A program made the translations under genes and the position numbers. Of a stretch of 64,000 bases of DNA, positions 47,540 through 61,743 are shown in pieces. The DNA comes from Chrysoporthe austroafricana (taxonomy: Eukaryota; Ascomycota; Sordariomycetes; Diaporthales; Cryphonectriaceae): assembly GCA_001051155.2 (NCBI GenBank), contig JYIP02000003.1:5456001-5520000 (forward strand). Reading direction: 5' to 3'. The notes below the pieces were generated by a model that was not told where the DNA came from, did not search any database, and saw nothing but the letters and a program-made list of their open reading frames with translations. The first letter of the stretch is position 1, and every line of letters starts with the position of its first letter.

Positions 47540-48425
47540 ACGAATAATTCTAGTAACAAAATATAGCCTTATACTAGCAGCTCGAAAAAATCAAAAATAA
47601 GATTTTCCGCTTTAATGCTTTCTAGCAAGCTAAAGCTTTCAAGCTTAATAAGCTTAAGCTTTACAAAAGCATTCGAAAAGACTTCCAGGCTTTCTTAATT
47701 CAACTTAAAGCTTATTTCAAATATTATAGCGCTTAATTCAGGACTACTTATAATAAAATCGATTTCGCAAGAAGCTGTTTTGAAAGAACGGCTTTTCAAT
47801 AATAAAAACTAACCTTTCGCAATTATCTGGATAATAACGAGGATTTCCGTTCTGAAAATATTAAGCGCATTTTTCAGCATTATGCTAATTTTAAATCGGT
47901 CTTTATTAAAACTTTTAAAAACCCGAATAAAAGACGCATAGCAATACGGCAATTAGAAGCATTTTAATAAACCGGTTTAGCCGCAAACTATATAGCTAAG
48001 TTCAGATAAATTATCGCTTATTTTAATTACGAAAACGAATCCTTTATAAATACTTATTATATAAGATTTAAAAAAGAAGTTAAAAACGAACTTTATAAGG
48101 AAAACTAACCCGAAAAGCTTAGCGAGTTTATTAATAAAGTAATCCGTATCGATAATCGATTTTATAAGCGGCGCTAGTAATAATAAAAGAATTGTAATAA
48201 CGTTTTGAAATATTAATTTAACTTAAAGAAATGCAAATTTTAGCAGAAAACCCGGAATAGTATAGCTTATTTAAGTACGATATATACTAGATTTATAGAA
48301 TTAAATATTCTAGTATATAAATAACGCAAAGGAATTACTTGCTATAATTGCAGCAGAAAAGGCTATATCGTACGCAATTGCTATTAGGAAAAAAAAAACG
48401 AAATTGGAAATTAGTTCCGGAAAAA
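47540..48425 (+). pseudogene. gag of element E
   Basis: Capsid-like region and zinc knuckle at about 48335-48385 (GITCYNCSRKGYIVRNC, His changed to Tyr). Many RIP-type stops. Confidence 0.77.
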
Positions 48426-48919
48426 TAAGTTAATATCGTTTAGTAATAAAAACCCAATCAGCTAAGCAATAATATCTTATCGAAGCAAGCAGCAAACTTT
48501 AATTATAATAGCATAAGCTGGATAGCTTGCTATTAAGACTATTGCTTATTATATTTTTCGGCAAAAGAAGGTTTAAGATAGTTTTTATACAAACTTAAAG
48601 GATAAAAGCAATTTGCTATAAAAAGAAAAGGCTTTATTTATAATACGGCTATAAATAGCAGTAATTCCGATTATTCAAGTAATCCTTTAAATGCTAAGGA
48701 AGAAGACTTAAAAAGGTTTCCTTTAAGTTATTATTTCGATTAATAATAAAATACGATAATAAAGAACGAAATAAGCATTTAATAAATAAGCATACTTATA
48801 CCCAGTATTATATTTGGAAAAATAGTATTGCAAGATAAGCAGCCAGATAACTTGCTAACCCTTATACCCGAAAAAAAACTTAATACGGAAATAGAAAAAG
48901 CGGTTACTTAATATGCAAA

Positions 48920-51900
48920 ATAAGAACGATTAAAGCAAAATAGCTAAATATCCAAATATATGAAAATTAAGCATTTTGTTTATAGGCTTATATTACAAGA
49001 ATTCTTCTAAAGCATCCCGTTTCAAAATAGTAAATATAAACTTCAAGAAAATAAAAGAATTAATTACTTATACTTTCGTTATTATAAAGTTGCTTAAATA
49101 TGCTATATTTATTATAATTGCCAGATATATTTTAATGAGAAAGTTAAATATAATTGGTTTCCAATTAGGAAATGGAACTAATTAATCCAACTTATTATAA
49201 AATCCCGAAAAAAATATAAAAAAGTCTTGCATATTAAGAATAATAATGCTTATATTGGATTATTCGATAATTGTCCGTAAAAGTACATTTAAAGAAAAAC
49301 GATATAAGAATAATGCTATATTATAATATACTCTATTTATATATAAGAAAAAGCTAAAGAATAGTATCGATTGCAAAAAGCCGAAAAGGCAAAGCAATAT
49401 AGCTAAAATTAAATGCGAAAGCTAGCAAAGCAAGCAGTAAAAGAAGCTCAGAATACTTTAAAAGGGAAAGATCGCTTATAACGGGATAATAGCCGATCAG
49501 AATTACGAAATCTTTATACGCGATTACGAAAGAAAACGAGAAATATATTATATTAAATATATATATTAATAGGCAATAATATAGCGCATTTTTGAATAGC
49601 AGCGTATAAAGAAATTTCATTTCGCTAGAAATCGTTAATAAGAAACGAATCTTTTAAATATAGAAAAAGAATCCTTATAGACTTAATATTATAGAAAGAA
49701 AAGCAGTTATATATAATTTTAATATAATCGATATAAAAACTAATTACTTATTTATTTCGATTTAAAGCCTTATAATAAATATTATTTTCGATATTATAAA
49801 TATAGTATAATACGAATTGATTTTAAAAATATTTTGGCTTAAGAAATATAATTTTCGAATCGATTAAACTATTAGCTAGATTTTATAAAAATAAGCTATA
49901 TTTATTAAAAAGGTTATAATTAACGAAAAAAAGAAAATTTTAATTATTAAAGATAATATTAGAAATATACATTTAAATAAGCTTAAATATATTCTTAAAG
50001 CAAATAAACTTGTTAAAAAATAGAGAAAAGTTATAAATATTTCGAACTTATAAATATAAATTAAAAACGGATTAGAAATTCAAATAATTAGCAATTAATA
50101 AAAAACTAATTTAGCGCAAAGCATTATAAAGCTATATAGGCTATAGAATTATAAAGAAATATTGCTTTTAAAATAGCAAAAATAGAAAAATTACGGAAAA
50201 AGGTTTAAGCTAATAAATAATAAATATTCAAAGCTACCGGAAATTAAGCTTTGCAAATAATAATAAGAAACGAGCGAAACAAAATACGCTTAATAATACC
50301 TTTTATTCTTTCAAATTTTAAAAAATAAAGAAAGACTATTATTTAAATTCGAAAATATATTAAAAGAATATTACAAATTTAAAAAACTATAATAAAAGAA
50401 ATTTAATATTAATTTATTAGAATACAGCCCTTTTAATTATAAAATTTTATTAAAAGAAAAGACAAAACCTTAAGATTATTCTATTTATAAGCTCGATTAA
50501 GCAAAGCTCGAAATATTTAAAGAATATATTAATAAAAATTTAAAAAGAAATTATATACGGAAATCGCAATTATTTATAAAATACTCAATCCTATTTATAT
50601 TTAAGAAAAATAGCAAATTATAACTTTATATAAACTATCGATAGCTTAATAATATTATAATTAAGAATTGCTATTTCTTATTTATAATAAGAAAAATGTA
50701 AAATCGATTAATTAGAATAAATTAGTTTATTATATTCGATTTCAAAAAAAGATACTATTATATCCGGATTAAAGAAAATAATATTTGGAAAATAGTATTT
50801 ATAATTCGTTATAAATATTTTGAATATATAATTTTACTTTTTGGATTAATTAATGCATTTATATTTTTCTAAAAAAAATTAATAATATTTTCCGCAAATA
50901 TTTAAATATTATTATTATCGTTTATTTTAATAATATCTTTATTTATTCAAAAAATTTTGAATTATATAAATAGTATATATAGCAAGTATTTTAGATTTTA
51001 TAAAATAATAAATTTTTAATCGAATTAAATAAATATTATTTTTATTAATAAAAAATTAATTATTTCGGTTATATAATAGAATTAAGCAAGATTAATATAT
51101 AAAAAAATAAAATTTAAATAATAAAAAAATAATTTATATTAGAAAAAACTAAAAGATTAAAGCATTTTTCGGTTATATTAATTTTTATTAATAATTTATT
51201 CGAAATTATAGCAAAATCGTATACTTTTTTACAGATTTTATAAAAAAAGATCGGAAATTCGAATAAATATAAAAAGTATAAAAAGCATTTAATAAAATTA
51301 AAAAACGAATTATATTAGAATTTATATTTTGCAAAGCAAATTCAAATAAGCTATTCGAAATCGAAACCGATATATCGGATTATATATTCGGAAAATAATT
51401 TAATTAACGAAACGATTAAAGACATTTCAGGATTATAAGCAATTTCTCAAAGAAATTAAATAGCTTAGAATTCAATTATAGCATTCCGGATAAAGAATTA
51501 ATAGCAATTGTAAAAGCATTTGAAAAATAGCAGCATTATTTAATTAGAATTAAATATTAAATTATAGTATATTCCGATTATAAGAATTTAATAATATTTA
51601 TAATAATAAAAGTCTTAAATAGATAATAAGTTAAATAAGCGGAATTCTTTTTATAATTCAATTTAAAAATTATTTATTGCAAAAGATTTAATAATAGCAA
51701 AGCAAATATATTTAGTAAATAATTAGATTATTAAAATATAAAACCCAAAAAGCTTTAAAATATTTTCCGATAAAATAAAAATAGTAATTTTATAAATAAA
51801 ATTAAGGAATTTAATACGATTATTAGAATCTTTAATAATAGAAAGAAATTAAAAGATATAATTACGGAAAAATAAAACGAATATATTAAAAATATATATA

Positions 51901-53130
51901 ATGTATTTGCATACGGCTATTAAGGAATTAGAGCTATATATAAAAGGATTAAAAAATATTAAAATTTTTTAAGATTAAAAAAAAGGATTGAAATAATCTT
52001 ATGAAAATATAATAGCTATAAAAAGAATAAAATTAAATATTATAAGCCTTATAAATTATTCTAATTATTTCTTATTCCGAAAACAATTTAGCAATTTATT
52101 AGCTAAGATTTTATTATTAAGCTATTTTTCTTACGAAAATTTTTAATTAAAATGCAATATAATAGCATTTTAATAATAGTTTGCAAATTAAGCAAATATA
52201 CTTACTTTCTATTATATAAGGAAAGCAGCATAGCGGAAAACCTCGTATATATATTTTTCAAAATAATTATAGCTAATTATAGCATATTTAAAGAAATTAT
52301 TTCCGATAAAAACAGAAAGTTTATATTAAATTTCTAATCTTTATTTATAAAACTATTCGGAATATAGCAAAAAATATTTATAGCATTCTATTTGCAAACG
52401 GATAAATAAATAGAACGAACGAATCAAATTATTAAACAATACTTATAATATTATATAAATTACAAATAAAATAACTGAATTAACTTATTATTATTATTAT
52501 AATTCGCATATAATAGCGCAAATATAAATACGATAAAAAAATTACTGTTTTATGCGTTTTATAGCTATAATCCAATAGCCTATTATAACGAATTATTAAG
52601 AATAAATGCAGAAATAGCAGAAAAACGAATCCGGAAAATTAAAAGAATTCAAGAAGAATTTCAGGAAAAACTGAAATTTATACAAGAAAGAATAACGAAA
52701 TATGCCAATTCCAAAAGAATTAAAGGACCAATCTTATAGGAAAGGAATAAAATCTATTTTATTCGACAAAAAGAATATATTAAAATAATAAAACCTTTTT
52801 ATTTGCTAAACTATAAGAAACTTAGCCCATTTAGGATTTTAAAGAGAATTTCAAATATTAATTTTGAACTTATATTGCTTTATAAAATAAGAATTTACCC
52901 AGTATTCTATATTTCGCTTTTCGAATTAATATCTAATGCAATTAAAATAAACAAATCTATACAAATCGAGAATAATAAACCAGAATACAAAATCGAATAA
53001 ATCTTTAAGCATTAAAGATTAATTAAGCATAAAGAATATTTAATTAAATGGAAAAAGTATTATTCGAACGAAAATAGCTAGGAATTAGTTATTAATTTAA
53101 ATAATATACGATAAGCACTTAAAGAGTACT
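48920..53130 (+). pseudogene. pol of element E
   Basis: RT at about 50540-51200 (Y-x-D-D changed to YFNN near 50935). The integrase open part at 52152-52337 reads MQYNSILIIVCKLSKYTYF and SSIAENLVY, followed by its C-terminal region to about 52660. The chromodomain is at about 52930-53120 (YKIE, KHKEYLIKWKKYYSNENS). The frame at 52803-53000 is an undamaged piece between integrase and chromodomain (PFRILKRISNINFEL, YPVFYISLFEL), the conserved segment before chromodomains. Confidence 0.82.
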
Positions 53131-53149
53131 GGAAAAGGCAATTAATTAG

Positions 53150-53653
53150 CTAACCGGAAAAATAATTAGAAAAACCCGATATAATTTCGTGCTTTGCAAT
53201 CAAGTTAATAGCGGATTAGTCGATATTAGAACTAAATTATTATAAAGCAATATCCAGATCAAAACTTTCGGGAAAAAGATTTTCAGGAATTAAAACTTCC
53301 GAAAAGCGATACTCGGCTTTGGCTTTACGGCATTCTTCTTTAGCCTTTTCTTTTTCCAGCCGTTTTAAGTCCTTAAGGTTGGATAAGCTATAGCAGAAAG
53401 CCCGGGCTATTCGCTCTTGCTATATTCGTTTCTGTTTCCGTAGCTTTATCAGTTTATCTTTTAAGCCTTTAATCTCGTCTTCCAGCTTCTGGAATTAATT
53501 AAATGCAAAAGAAAGTTTCGTAATATTAATCGGTTCTAGGATATCGCAATTCGACTAGTTATACTGAATGCATTTAAAATAACAAAACAAGTCTTATTTG
53601 GAAACTGTATACAATTCTAAACCAAAACGGTCGCAATAGGAATAAGGTTGCAT
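53150..53653 (-). pseudogene. Antisense Cys6-cluster plus coiled-coil gene of element E
   Basis: ATG 53653 to TAG 53150, 168 codons. This copy keeps most cysteines: PYSYCDRFG, then LFCYFKCIQYN and SNCDILEP, giving C-x2-C-x7-C-x9-C-x2-C-x7-C if two Tyr codons are read as mutated Cys. The coiled coil includes QKLEDEIKGLKDKLIKLRKQ, and the C-terminus PENLFPESFDLDIAL. The stops are at Gln positions. It overlaps no pol domain; pol ends about 20 bp before its stop codon. Confidence 0.73.
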
Positions 53654-53845
53654 AATAATGGCGTAATGAATAATTCGAAAAATTAAGGATTCCCGCTGCT
53701 TATTCTTATTAAGATAAGAATTGGAAGATTTCGATTTCGAAATTCTATTAAGCATTCTAATTAGGAAAGCATAATAATACGCTTTTGCAAGTTAAATTAC
53801 TTACGAAAGATTATTAGAAATAACAATCGATAAGAAAAGGAATAA

Positions 53846-54304
53846 TATTATAATTTAATAAGGGATTAGACTATATAATAAGGAAAAAGAGTTTAATAGA
53901 ACGCTTTGCTATTAGCTTTTCCTACCAAACTTCTATAACCGCTTACGTAATCCAGGGTTAGGGTTACAAAAGAAGCAGGATTTGGGGATTTATTATAAAT
54001 CCGGCAGATTTAAGATTTGAGAATTTGCTTTAAATCTAATAAACCCGGTAAATCTAACGAATAAAGAGCTAAGTATATAAGGAAAGGATATTTATTAATT
54101 AAATCCTTATAGCTTTTTAGTTATAAATCTAAATACTATTTGAACCCTATTATACTTTCAAGTATTAGCTTTATAGGCTTATAAATATTGCAATCGTTTA
54201 TTAAATAAGTTTCCGATATATAAAGCTATATTTAATACCGCTTTTGCTAATATAAACCCTTTAACCTTATAGTTTATCTTAAGATTACTGCAGCGTTTAT
54301 AATA
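53846..54304 (+). repeat. 3' LTR of element E, 459 bp
   Basis: It starts TATTATAATTTAATAAGGG and ends GCGTTTATAATA; followed by the target duplication GCGGT. It contains a telomere-like GGGTTAGGGTTA (53953-53964). Confidence 0.9.
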
Positions 54305-54898
54305 GCGGTATTAATAATAATAGAAAAATTATAATAATATTTTGAAATATTAACTTAATTTGAGAAAATGCAAGTTTTAGCAAAAAAACCGGAATAATAT
54401 AGCCTATTCAAATATAATATATATTAAAGTTATAGAATTAAATACCTTTATATACGATTAATACAAAAGGGTTATTTATTATAATTGCAGCAAGAAAGGC
54501 TATATCGTATGCAATTATTATTAAAAAAAGAAAAAGCGAGATTGGAAATCAATTTTAAAAAGATAAGCTAGCATTATTTAGTAATAAGAACTCAATTAGC
54601 TAAATAATAATATCTTATCGGAATAAATAGCAAACTCTAATTATAGCAATATAAGCTAAATAGCTTGCTATTAAAATTATTGCTTATTATATTTCTTAGC
54701 AAAAAAAAATTCAGAATAATTCTTATACAAACTTAAAAAATAAGAGTAATTCGCTATAATATTATAAACGCTGCAATATCTTTAGGACAAATTGTATAAT
54801 TAAAAAGTTTATGCTAGCAAAAATAGTATTAAATACTATTTTGAATACCGAAAAACGTATTTTAAACAGATATTCGCAATATTTATAAGCTAATATAG

Positions 54899-55325
54899 TA
54901 TTATAACCCAATATGGAACGACCCGCTAATGCAAGAAAAACAAACTAGCCGACCCGCTTGCATAATAACCCTATTAAGGGGTAATTATAAAGATTATATA
55001 ATCCAGAATTAAGGATTGGACCGATAAGATCGCTATCGGTCCTAACGGTCCTATATAGACCGACAGTATCGATAGCGGTCTTATTAGTTTAGCTGAAAAG
55101 CTAAATATATAAGAACAGGATATTTATCAAATAGATTGCTATAGCTTTTCAATCGTAAATTTAAGTATTAATCGGACTCTATTATTAATAGCCGCTCAAA
55201 GCTTATAAACTTTGCAACGTTTTATAATTATATTCTAAAACTCAAAGCTATACTTAGTATCGTTTTTGCTAGCATAAACTTACGGACTTTACAGTTATTT
55301 TAGGATTATTATAACGTTTATAATA
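54899..55325 (+). repeat. 5' LTR of element F, 427 bp
   Basis: It starts TATTATAACCCAATATGG and ends ACGTTTATAATA; the TATATAAG and GCTTTTCAATCGTAAAT core is present. Confidence 0.88.
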
Positions 55326-55439
55326 TTTTTACGATTCTTATTCAAAAACGGTTTAATATATATTCTTTAAGCAATACCGAGAAATACGATAGCGCCCCAA
55401 ATTCCGTTTTCTTCTAGCAATTAAGCTTTTAAGGAAAAA

Positions 55440-56340
55440 GCCTTAACTATTCTTATTAATAAATAATTCCAGTAACAAAATATAGCCTTATATTAATAGC
55501 TCGAAAAAGTTAAGAATAAAGTTTTCTGTTTTAATGCCTTTTAGCAAGCCAAGGCTTTCAAGCTAAATAAATTTAGTTTTTATAAAAATATTAAAAAAGA
55601 TTTCTAGACTTTCCTAATTTAATTCAAAGCTTATTTCAAATATTACAGCGCTTAATTCAGAACTATTTATAACAAAATCGATTTCGCAAGAAGCTGCTTT
55701 GAAAGAATAGCCTTTCAATAATAAGAACTAACCTTCCGTAATTACTTGAATAATAATAAGGACTTCCGTTCTGAAAATACTAAGCGCATTTTTTAGCGCT
55801 ATGCCAATTTTGAATTAGCCCTTACTAAGACTTTTAGAAATTCGGATAAAAGATATATTGCAATATAGCAATTGAAAGCATTGCGATAGACCGGCTTAAC
55901 CGCGGACTATATAGCCAAGTTCCGGCAAATTATCGCTTACCTCGATTATAAGGATAAACTTTTTATAAATACTTACTATACGGGACTTAAAGAAAAAATT
56001 AAGGACGAACTTTATAAAGAAAACCGGCCCGAAAAACTTAGCGAATTTATCAATAAAGCAATCCGTATTGATAACTGACTTTACGAATAGTACTAATAAT
56101 AATAAAAGAATTATAATAACGTTCCGAAATACTAACCCAATTCAAGAAAGCGTAAGTTTTAGCAGAAAACTCGAAATAGTACGGCCTATTTAAATACGAT
56201 ATATGCTAAACCTATAAAACTAAATACTTTTATATAAGAATAATGCAAAGGGGTTATTTATTATAATTATAGCAAGAAAGGCTATATTGCGCGAAATTAT
56301 TATTAGGAAAAAAGAAAATGAGAATAGAAATTAGCTTTAA
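55440..56340 (+). pseudogene. gag of element F
   Basis: Capsid-like region with RIP-type stops and a zinc-knuckle remnant at about 56250-56310 in which several Cys codons are TAT. Confidence 0.75.
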
Positions 56341-56869
56341 AAAAACAAATTAATATTGCTTAGCAATAAAAACCCAATTAGCTAAATAATAATATTTTAC
56401 CGGAATAAATAATAAACCTTAATTATAATAATATAAGCTGAATAGCCTGCTATTAGGATTATTGCTTATTGCATTTCTTAACGAAAGAAAATTTAAGATA
56501 ATTCCTATGCAAATTTAAAAAGCAAAAGCAATTCGCTATAGGAAAAAAAGGCTTTATTTACGATACGGCTATAAATAGTAGCGATTCCGATTGCTTAAAC
56601 AACCTTTTCGATATTAAAGAAAAAAATCTGGGAAAGTTTCCTTTAAATTACTATTTCGAACGATAATAGAATACGATAATAGAAGAAGAATTTAGTACCC
56701 AAAAAGAAAGAATACTTATACCCAATATTATATTTGAAAAAACAAAGCTGCAAAATAAACAGCCAAATAACTTATTTATTTCTATTTTTAAAGAATTAGA
56801 AAAGCTTAATATTACGGGAATAAAGCAGCTATAATAAAGATACGATAACTGGATATCCAAACATATAAA

Positions 56870-59800
56870 AATCGAATACTTTATTTACGGGCTTACGTTA
56901 TAAGAATTCTTCCAAAGCATTCTATTTCAAAATAGCGGATATAAATCTTAAGAAAATATACAGATTAGTTATTTATACCTTTATTATTATAAATTTGCCT
57001 GAATATATTATATTTATTATAACTGCTAAATATATTTTAGTAAGAAAGTTAAATATAATTGGTTTCCAATTAAGGAATAAAATTAATTAATCTAGCTTAT
57101 TACAGAATCCCGAAAAAAAAATAGGGAAATCTTGCATATCGAGAATAATAATGCTTATATTGGACTACTTAATAATTATTTATAGAAATGCGTTTAAAGA
57201 AGAATGATATAAGAACAATATTATATTATAGCATGCTTTATTTATATGCAAAATAAGGCCAAAAAATAATACCGACTGCAGAAGTCTGAAAAGGCAAAGC
57301 AGTACGGCTTAAGCTAAGTATAAAGGCTAGCAAAGCAAGCAGCAAAAGAAGCTTAGAATATTCCAAAAAGAAAGGATTGCTTATAACAGGATAATAACCG
57401 ATCAGGATTATAAAGTCCTTATATACAATTATAAAAGAAAACGAAAGATATATTATATTAAACGCATATATTAACGGGTAGCAATATAGCATACTTTTGG
57501 ATAATAGCGTATAAAGAAATTTTATTTTGCTAGAAATCGTTAATAGAAAATGAATCCTTTAAATATAAAAGAAAAACCTTTATAAATTCAATATTATAAA
57601 AGGAAAAGCAGTTATATATAACCTTAATATAATCGATATAAAAATTAATTATTTACTTATTTCAATCCAAAGCTTTATAATAAAAACTATTTTCGATATT
57701 ATAAATATAGCATAATACGAATTGATTTTAAGAATACTTTAGCTTAAAGAATATAACTTTTATATCGATTGGATTATTAGCCAAATTTTATAAGAATAAG
57801 CTATACTTACTAAAAAGGTTATAATTAATAGAAAAAGGAAAAACTTAATTATTAAAAATAATATCGGGAATATATATTTAAATAAGCTTAAGCATATCTT
57901 TAAAGCAAAAGGATTTGCTAGAATAAAGGAAAAAGTTATAAATATTTCGAACTTATAAATACAAATTGAAAATAAATTAAAAATTCAAGCAATTAGCAAT
58001 TAGCAAAAAGCTAATATAGCGCGGAACGTTACGAAAAAATATAAATTCTGAAATTATAAGGAAATTCAGCTTCTTATATAAAAATATTACGAAAAAAAAT
58101 TCGAATTAATAAACGATAAATATTCAAAATTTCTAGAAATTAAATCCCGAAAATAATAATAAGAAGTAAGCAAAACAAAATATATTTAATAATATTTCTT
58201 ATTCTTCTAAATTTCAGAAAATAAAAAAGGATTATTATTAAAATTCAAAAACGTACTTAAAGAATATTATAAATTCAAAAAGCTATAGCAAAAGAAATTT
58301 AATATTAATTTATCAAAATATAGCCTTTTTAATTACGAAATTTTATTAAAAAAAAAAACGAAATTAAAGAATTACTTTATTTATAAATTCGATTAAGCAA
58401 AACTCGAAATATTTAAAGAATATATTAATGAAAACCTAAAAAAAGATTATATACGAAAATTACGATTATTTATAAAATATCCAATCCTATTCGTATTTAA
58501 AAAGAATAGCAAATTATAATTTTATATAAATTATCGATAGCTTAATAATATTATAATAAAGAATTGCTATTTATTATTATTAATAGGAAAAATACAAAAT
58601 CGATTAATAAGAATAAATTAATTTATTATTTTTGATTTTAAAGAAAAATACTATTATATCCGGATTAAAAAAGATAATATTTGGAAAATAGCATTCAGAA
58701 TCTATTACGGACATTTTGAATATATAATCTTACTTTTTGGATTAATTAATGCGCTTGCGTTTTTCCAAAAGATAATTAACAATATCTTTTGCAAATATTT
58801 GAATACTATTATTATCGTTTATTTTAATAATATTTTTATTTATTCAAAAAATTTAAAATCTTATAGATAATATATATATTAAATATTTCAGATTTTGCAA
58901 AATAATAAATTCTTAATCGAATTAAGCAAATGCTATTTTTATTAATAAAAAATTAATTATTTCGGTTATATAATAGAATTAAGCAAAATTAGCATATAAA
59001 AAGATAAAATCTAAATAATAAAAGAATAGCTTATATTAAAGAAAATTAAAGAAATTAAAGTATTTTTTAGCTATATTAATTTTTATTAATAATTTATCCG
59101 GAATTATAATAAAATTATATATTTTCTTATAAATTTAATAAAAAAAGATTAGAAATTCGAATGGATATAAAAAGTATAAAAAGCATTTAATAAAATTAAA
59201 AAACGGGTAATATTAAAATTTATTTTTTGCAAAATAAATTCAAATAAATTATTTGAAATCGAAATTAATATATTAAATTATATATTAAGAAAATAATTCG
59301 GCTAATAAGATAATTAAAAATGCTTTAAGATTATTAATAATTTCTTAAAGAAATTAAATAGTTTAAAATTCAATTATAGCATTCCGGATAAAGAATTAAT
59401 AGCAATTATAAAAATATTCGAAAAATAGCAATATTATTTAATCGGAATAAAATATTAAATTATAATATATTTTAATTATAAAAATTTAATAATATTTATA
59501 ATAACGAAAATCCTGAATAAATAGCAAATTAAATAAGCAAAATTCTTTTTATAATTTAATTTAAAAATCGTTTATTATAAAAAATTAGAAAATAGCAAAA
59601 TAAATGTATTTAATAAATAATTAAATTATTAAAATACGGAATTAAAGGAATTATAGAATATTTTCTAGCAAAATAAAAATAGCAATTTTGGAAATGAAAT
59701 TAGAGAATTCGATATAATTATTAAAATTTTTAATAATAAGAAAAAATCGGAAAATATAATAATAGAAAAATAAAACGAATATATTAAAAATATATATAAT

Positions 59801-61040
59801 ATATTCGTATATAGCTATTAAGGAATCAGAATTACATATAAAAGAATTAAGAAATATTAAAACTTTTTAAGTTTCAGAAAAAGAATCGAAAACATTTTAC
59901 AAAAATATAATAGCTATAAAAAGAATAAAATTGAATATTATAAGCCTTATAAGCTATTTTAATTACTTTTTATTCTAGAAATAATTTAGCAATCTATTAG
60001 CTAAAACTTTATTATTAAGCTATTTCTTTTACGAGAATTTTTAATTAAAATGCAATATAATAGCATTCTAATAATAATTTGCAAATTAAATAAATACGCT
60101 TATTTCCTCTTTTATAAAAAAAGTAGCATAGCGGAAAATTTCGTATATATATTCTTTAAAATAATTATAACTAATTATAATATACTTAAAGAAATTATTT
60201 CCGATAAAGATAAGAAATTTATATTAAATTTTTAGATTTCGCTTATAAAGCTATTCGGAATATAACAAAAAATATTTATAATATTCTACTTATAAATAGA
60301 CAGATAAATAGAACGAACGAATTAAATTATTAAATAATATTTATAGCATTATATAAATTACGAATAGAATAATTAAATTAATTTATTACTATTAGCATAA
60401 TTCGTATATAATAATGCAAATACGAATATAATAAAGAAATTATTATTTTACGCATTTTATAATTATAACCCGATAGCCTATTATAACGAATTATTAAGAA
60501 TAAATGCAAAAGTAGCAGAAAAACGAATTAAAAAGATTAAGAAAATTTAAGAAGAATTTCAAAAAGAACTGAAATTTATATAAAAAAGAATAACGAAATA
60601 TACTAATTCCAAAAGGATTAAAAGATTAATCCTATAAGAAAAAGATAAAATTTACTTTATTCGATAAAAAGAGCATATCAAAACGATAAGACCTTTTTAC
60701 TCGCTAAATTATAAAAAACTTAGCTTATTTAAAATCTTAAAGAAAATTTCGAATATCAATTTTGAACTAGCATTACTTTACGGAATAAAAATCCATTCAA
60801 TATTCCATATTTCGTTCCTCAAACTAGCATTTAATATAGCTAAAATAGATAAATCTATATAAATCAAAACCAATAAATTAAAATACGAAATCGAACGAAT
60901 TTTCCGTTATTGAGAATTAATTAAGTATAAAAAATACCTGATTAAATAAAAAAGATATCGCTCGAACGAAAATAGCTAAAAACTAGTTAGCAATTTAAAT
61001 AATGCATAATAAGCATTTAGAAAATACTAAAAGAAATAAC
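56870..61040 (+). pseudogene. pol of element F
   Basis: RT at about 58400-59110 with YFNN in place of the catalytic motif (near 58820), RNase H at about 59220-59640, and integrase at about 59900-60600 (60050-60235 open: MQYNSILIIICKLNKYAYF). The chromodomain is at about 60880-61030 (KYEIERIF, KKYLIK, RSNENS). Heavily damaged. Confidence 0.8.
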
Positions 61041-61047
61041 TAACTCG

Positions 61048-61566
61048 CTAGCTAGCAGAAAAACCGGAAAGATCCGGGATAATTTTAAACTTTACAATTA
61101 AATCGATATTAGCCCAATCGATATCAAAACTCAATTATTGCAAAATAGCATTCAGATCGAAACTTTTAAGAAAAAGATTTTCAGGAATTAAGGCCTTTAA
61201 AGCATAATATTCAGTTTCGGCCTTATAATATTCTTTTTCGGCCTTTTCTGCTTTTACCCGCTCTAATTCCTCGATAATATCCAAATCCTAATATATTGCA
61301 CGAGCTATTTTCTCGGCTTATAAGCAATGCTATTTCCGTAACCGAAAAATCCTTATATTGGCAAATATTATTTTCTTTTCCGTAATATTTAATTCCGCTT
61401 TAATCTGAAAATGCTATTTTACAATCCGTTATATCTGAATAAACGTAAAGCTTGTTATATTGCAATTACCCCGCTTGTTACGAATGCATTCGGCATAACG
61501 CGAGGAATCCTTTTCCGAAATATAATAGAAAAGATTGCGATTTAAGCAGGAAGAATATACAAGCAT
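61048..61566 (-). pseudogene. Antisense Cys6-cluster plus coiled-coil gene of element F
   Basis: ATG 61566 to TAG 61048, 173 codons, the same length as the element A copy. The cluster reads YSSCLNRNLFYY, then SSRYAECIRNKRGNC, with cysteines retained at the second, fifth and sixth positions. The coiled coil includes IIEELERVKAEKAEKEYYKAET. The C-terminus retains SFDLNAIL and FDIDW. Stops at Gln positions. Confidence 0.72.
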
Positions 61567-61743
61567 TTCGGAATAACGGGAAAAAACAATAAGCTAAAAG
61601 GTATTGCTCTAATTAGTTTTCTTATAAAAACGTTTTTCGATTTTGCAAAATATCCTAATTAAGATAAAAAGATAGGAAAAGAGAAGTTAATAGAAAACTT
61701 TATAGAAAATTGTTAAGGATAATAATTAATAAGAAAGGGATAA

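Larger units (their letters stand above)
46949..54304 (+). mobile_element. Element E: complete but RIP-inactivated chromovirus (7356 bp), TSD GCGGT
   Basis: LTRs of exactly 459 bp at both ends (46949-47407 and 53846-54304), gag, pol with chromodomain, antisense gene and polypurine tract (AAGAAAAGGAATAA) before the 3' LTR. A perfect 5-bp duplication GCGGT flanks it (46944-46948 and 54305-54309). Inserted in gag of D, hence younger than D. Confidence 0.92.
45748..54759 (+). mobile_element. Element D: 5' LTR and gag of a chromovirus, interrupted by element E
   Basis: LTR 45748-46182 (435 bp), gag 46183-46948, then element E (46949-54304), then gag continuing to the zinc-knuckle region (about 54470-54540) and the start of the gag-pol linker. 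It ends at 54759 where the minus-strand element H begins. The adjacent left 5 bp are CATTT. Confidence 0.82.
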
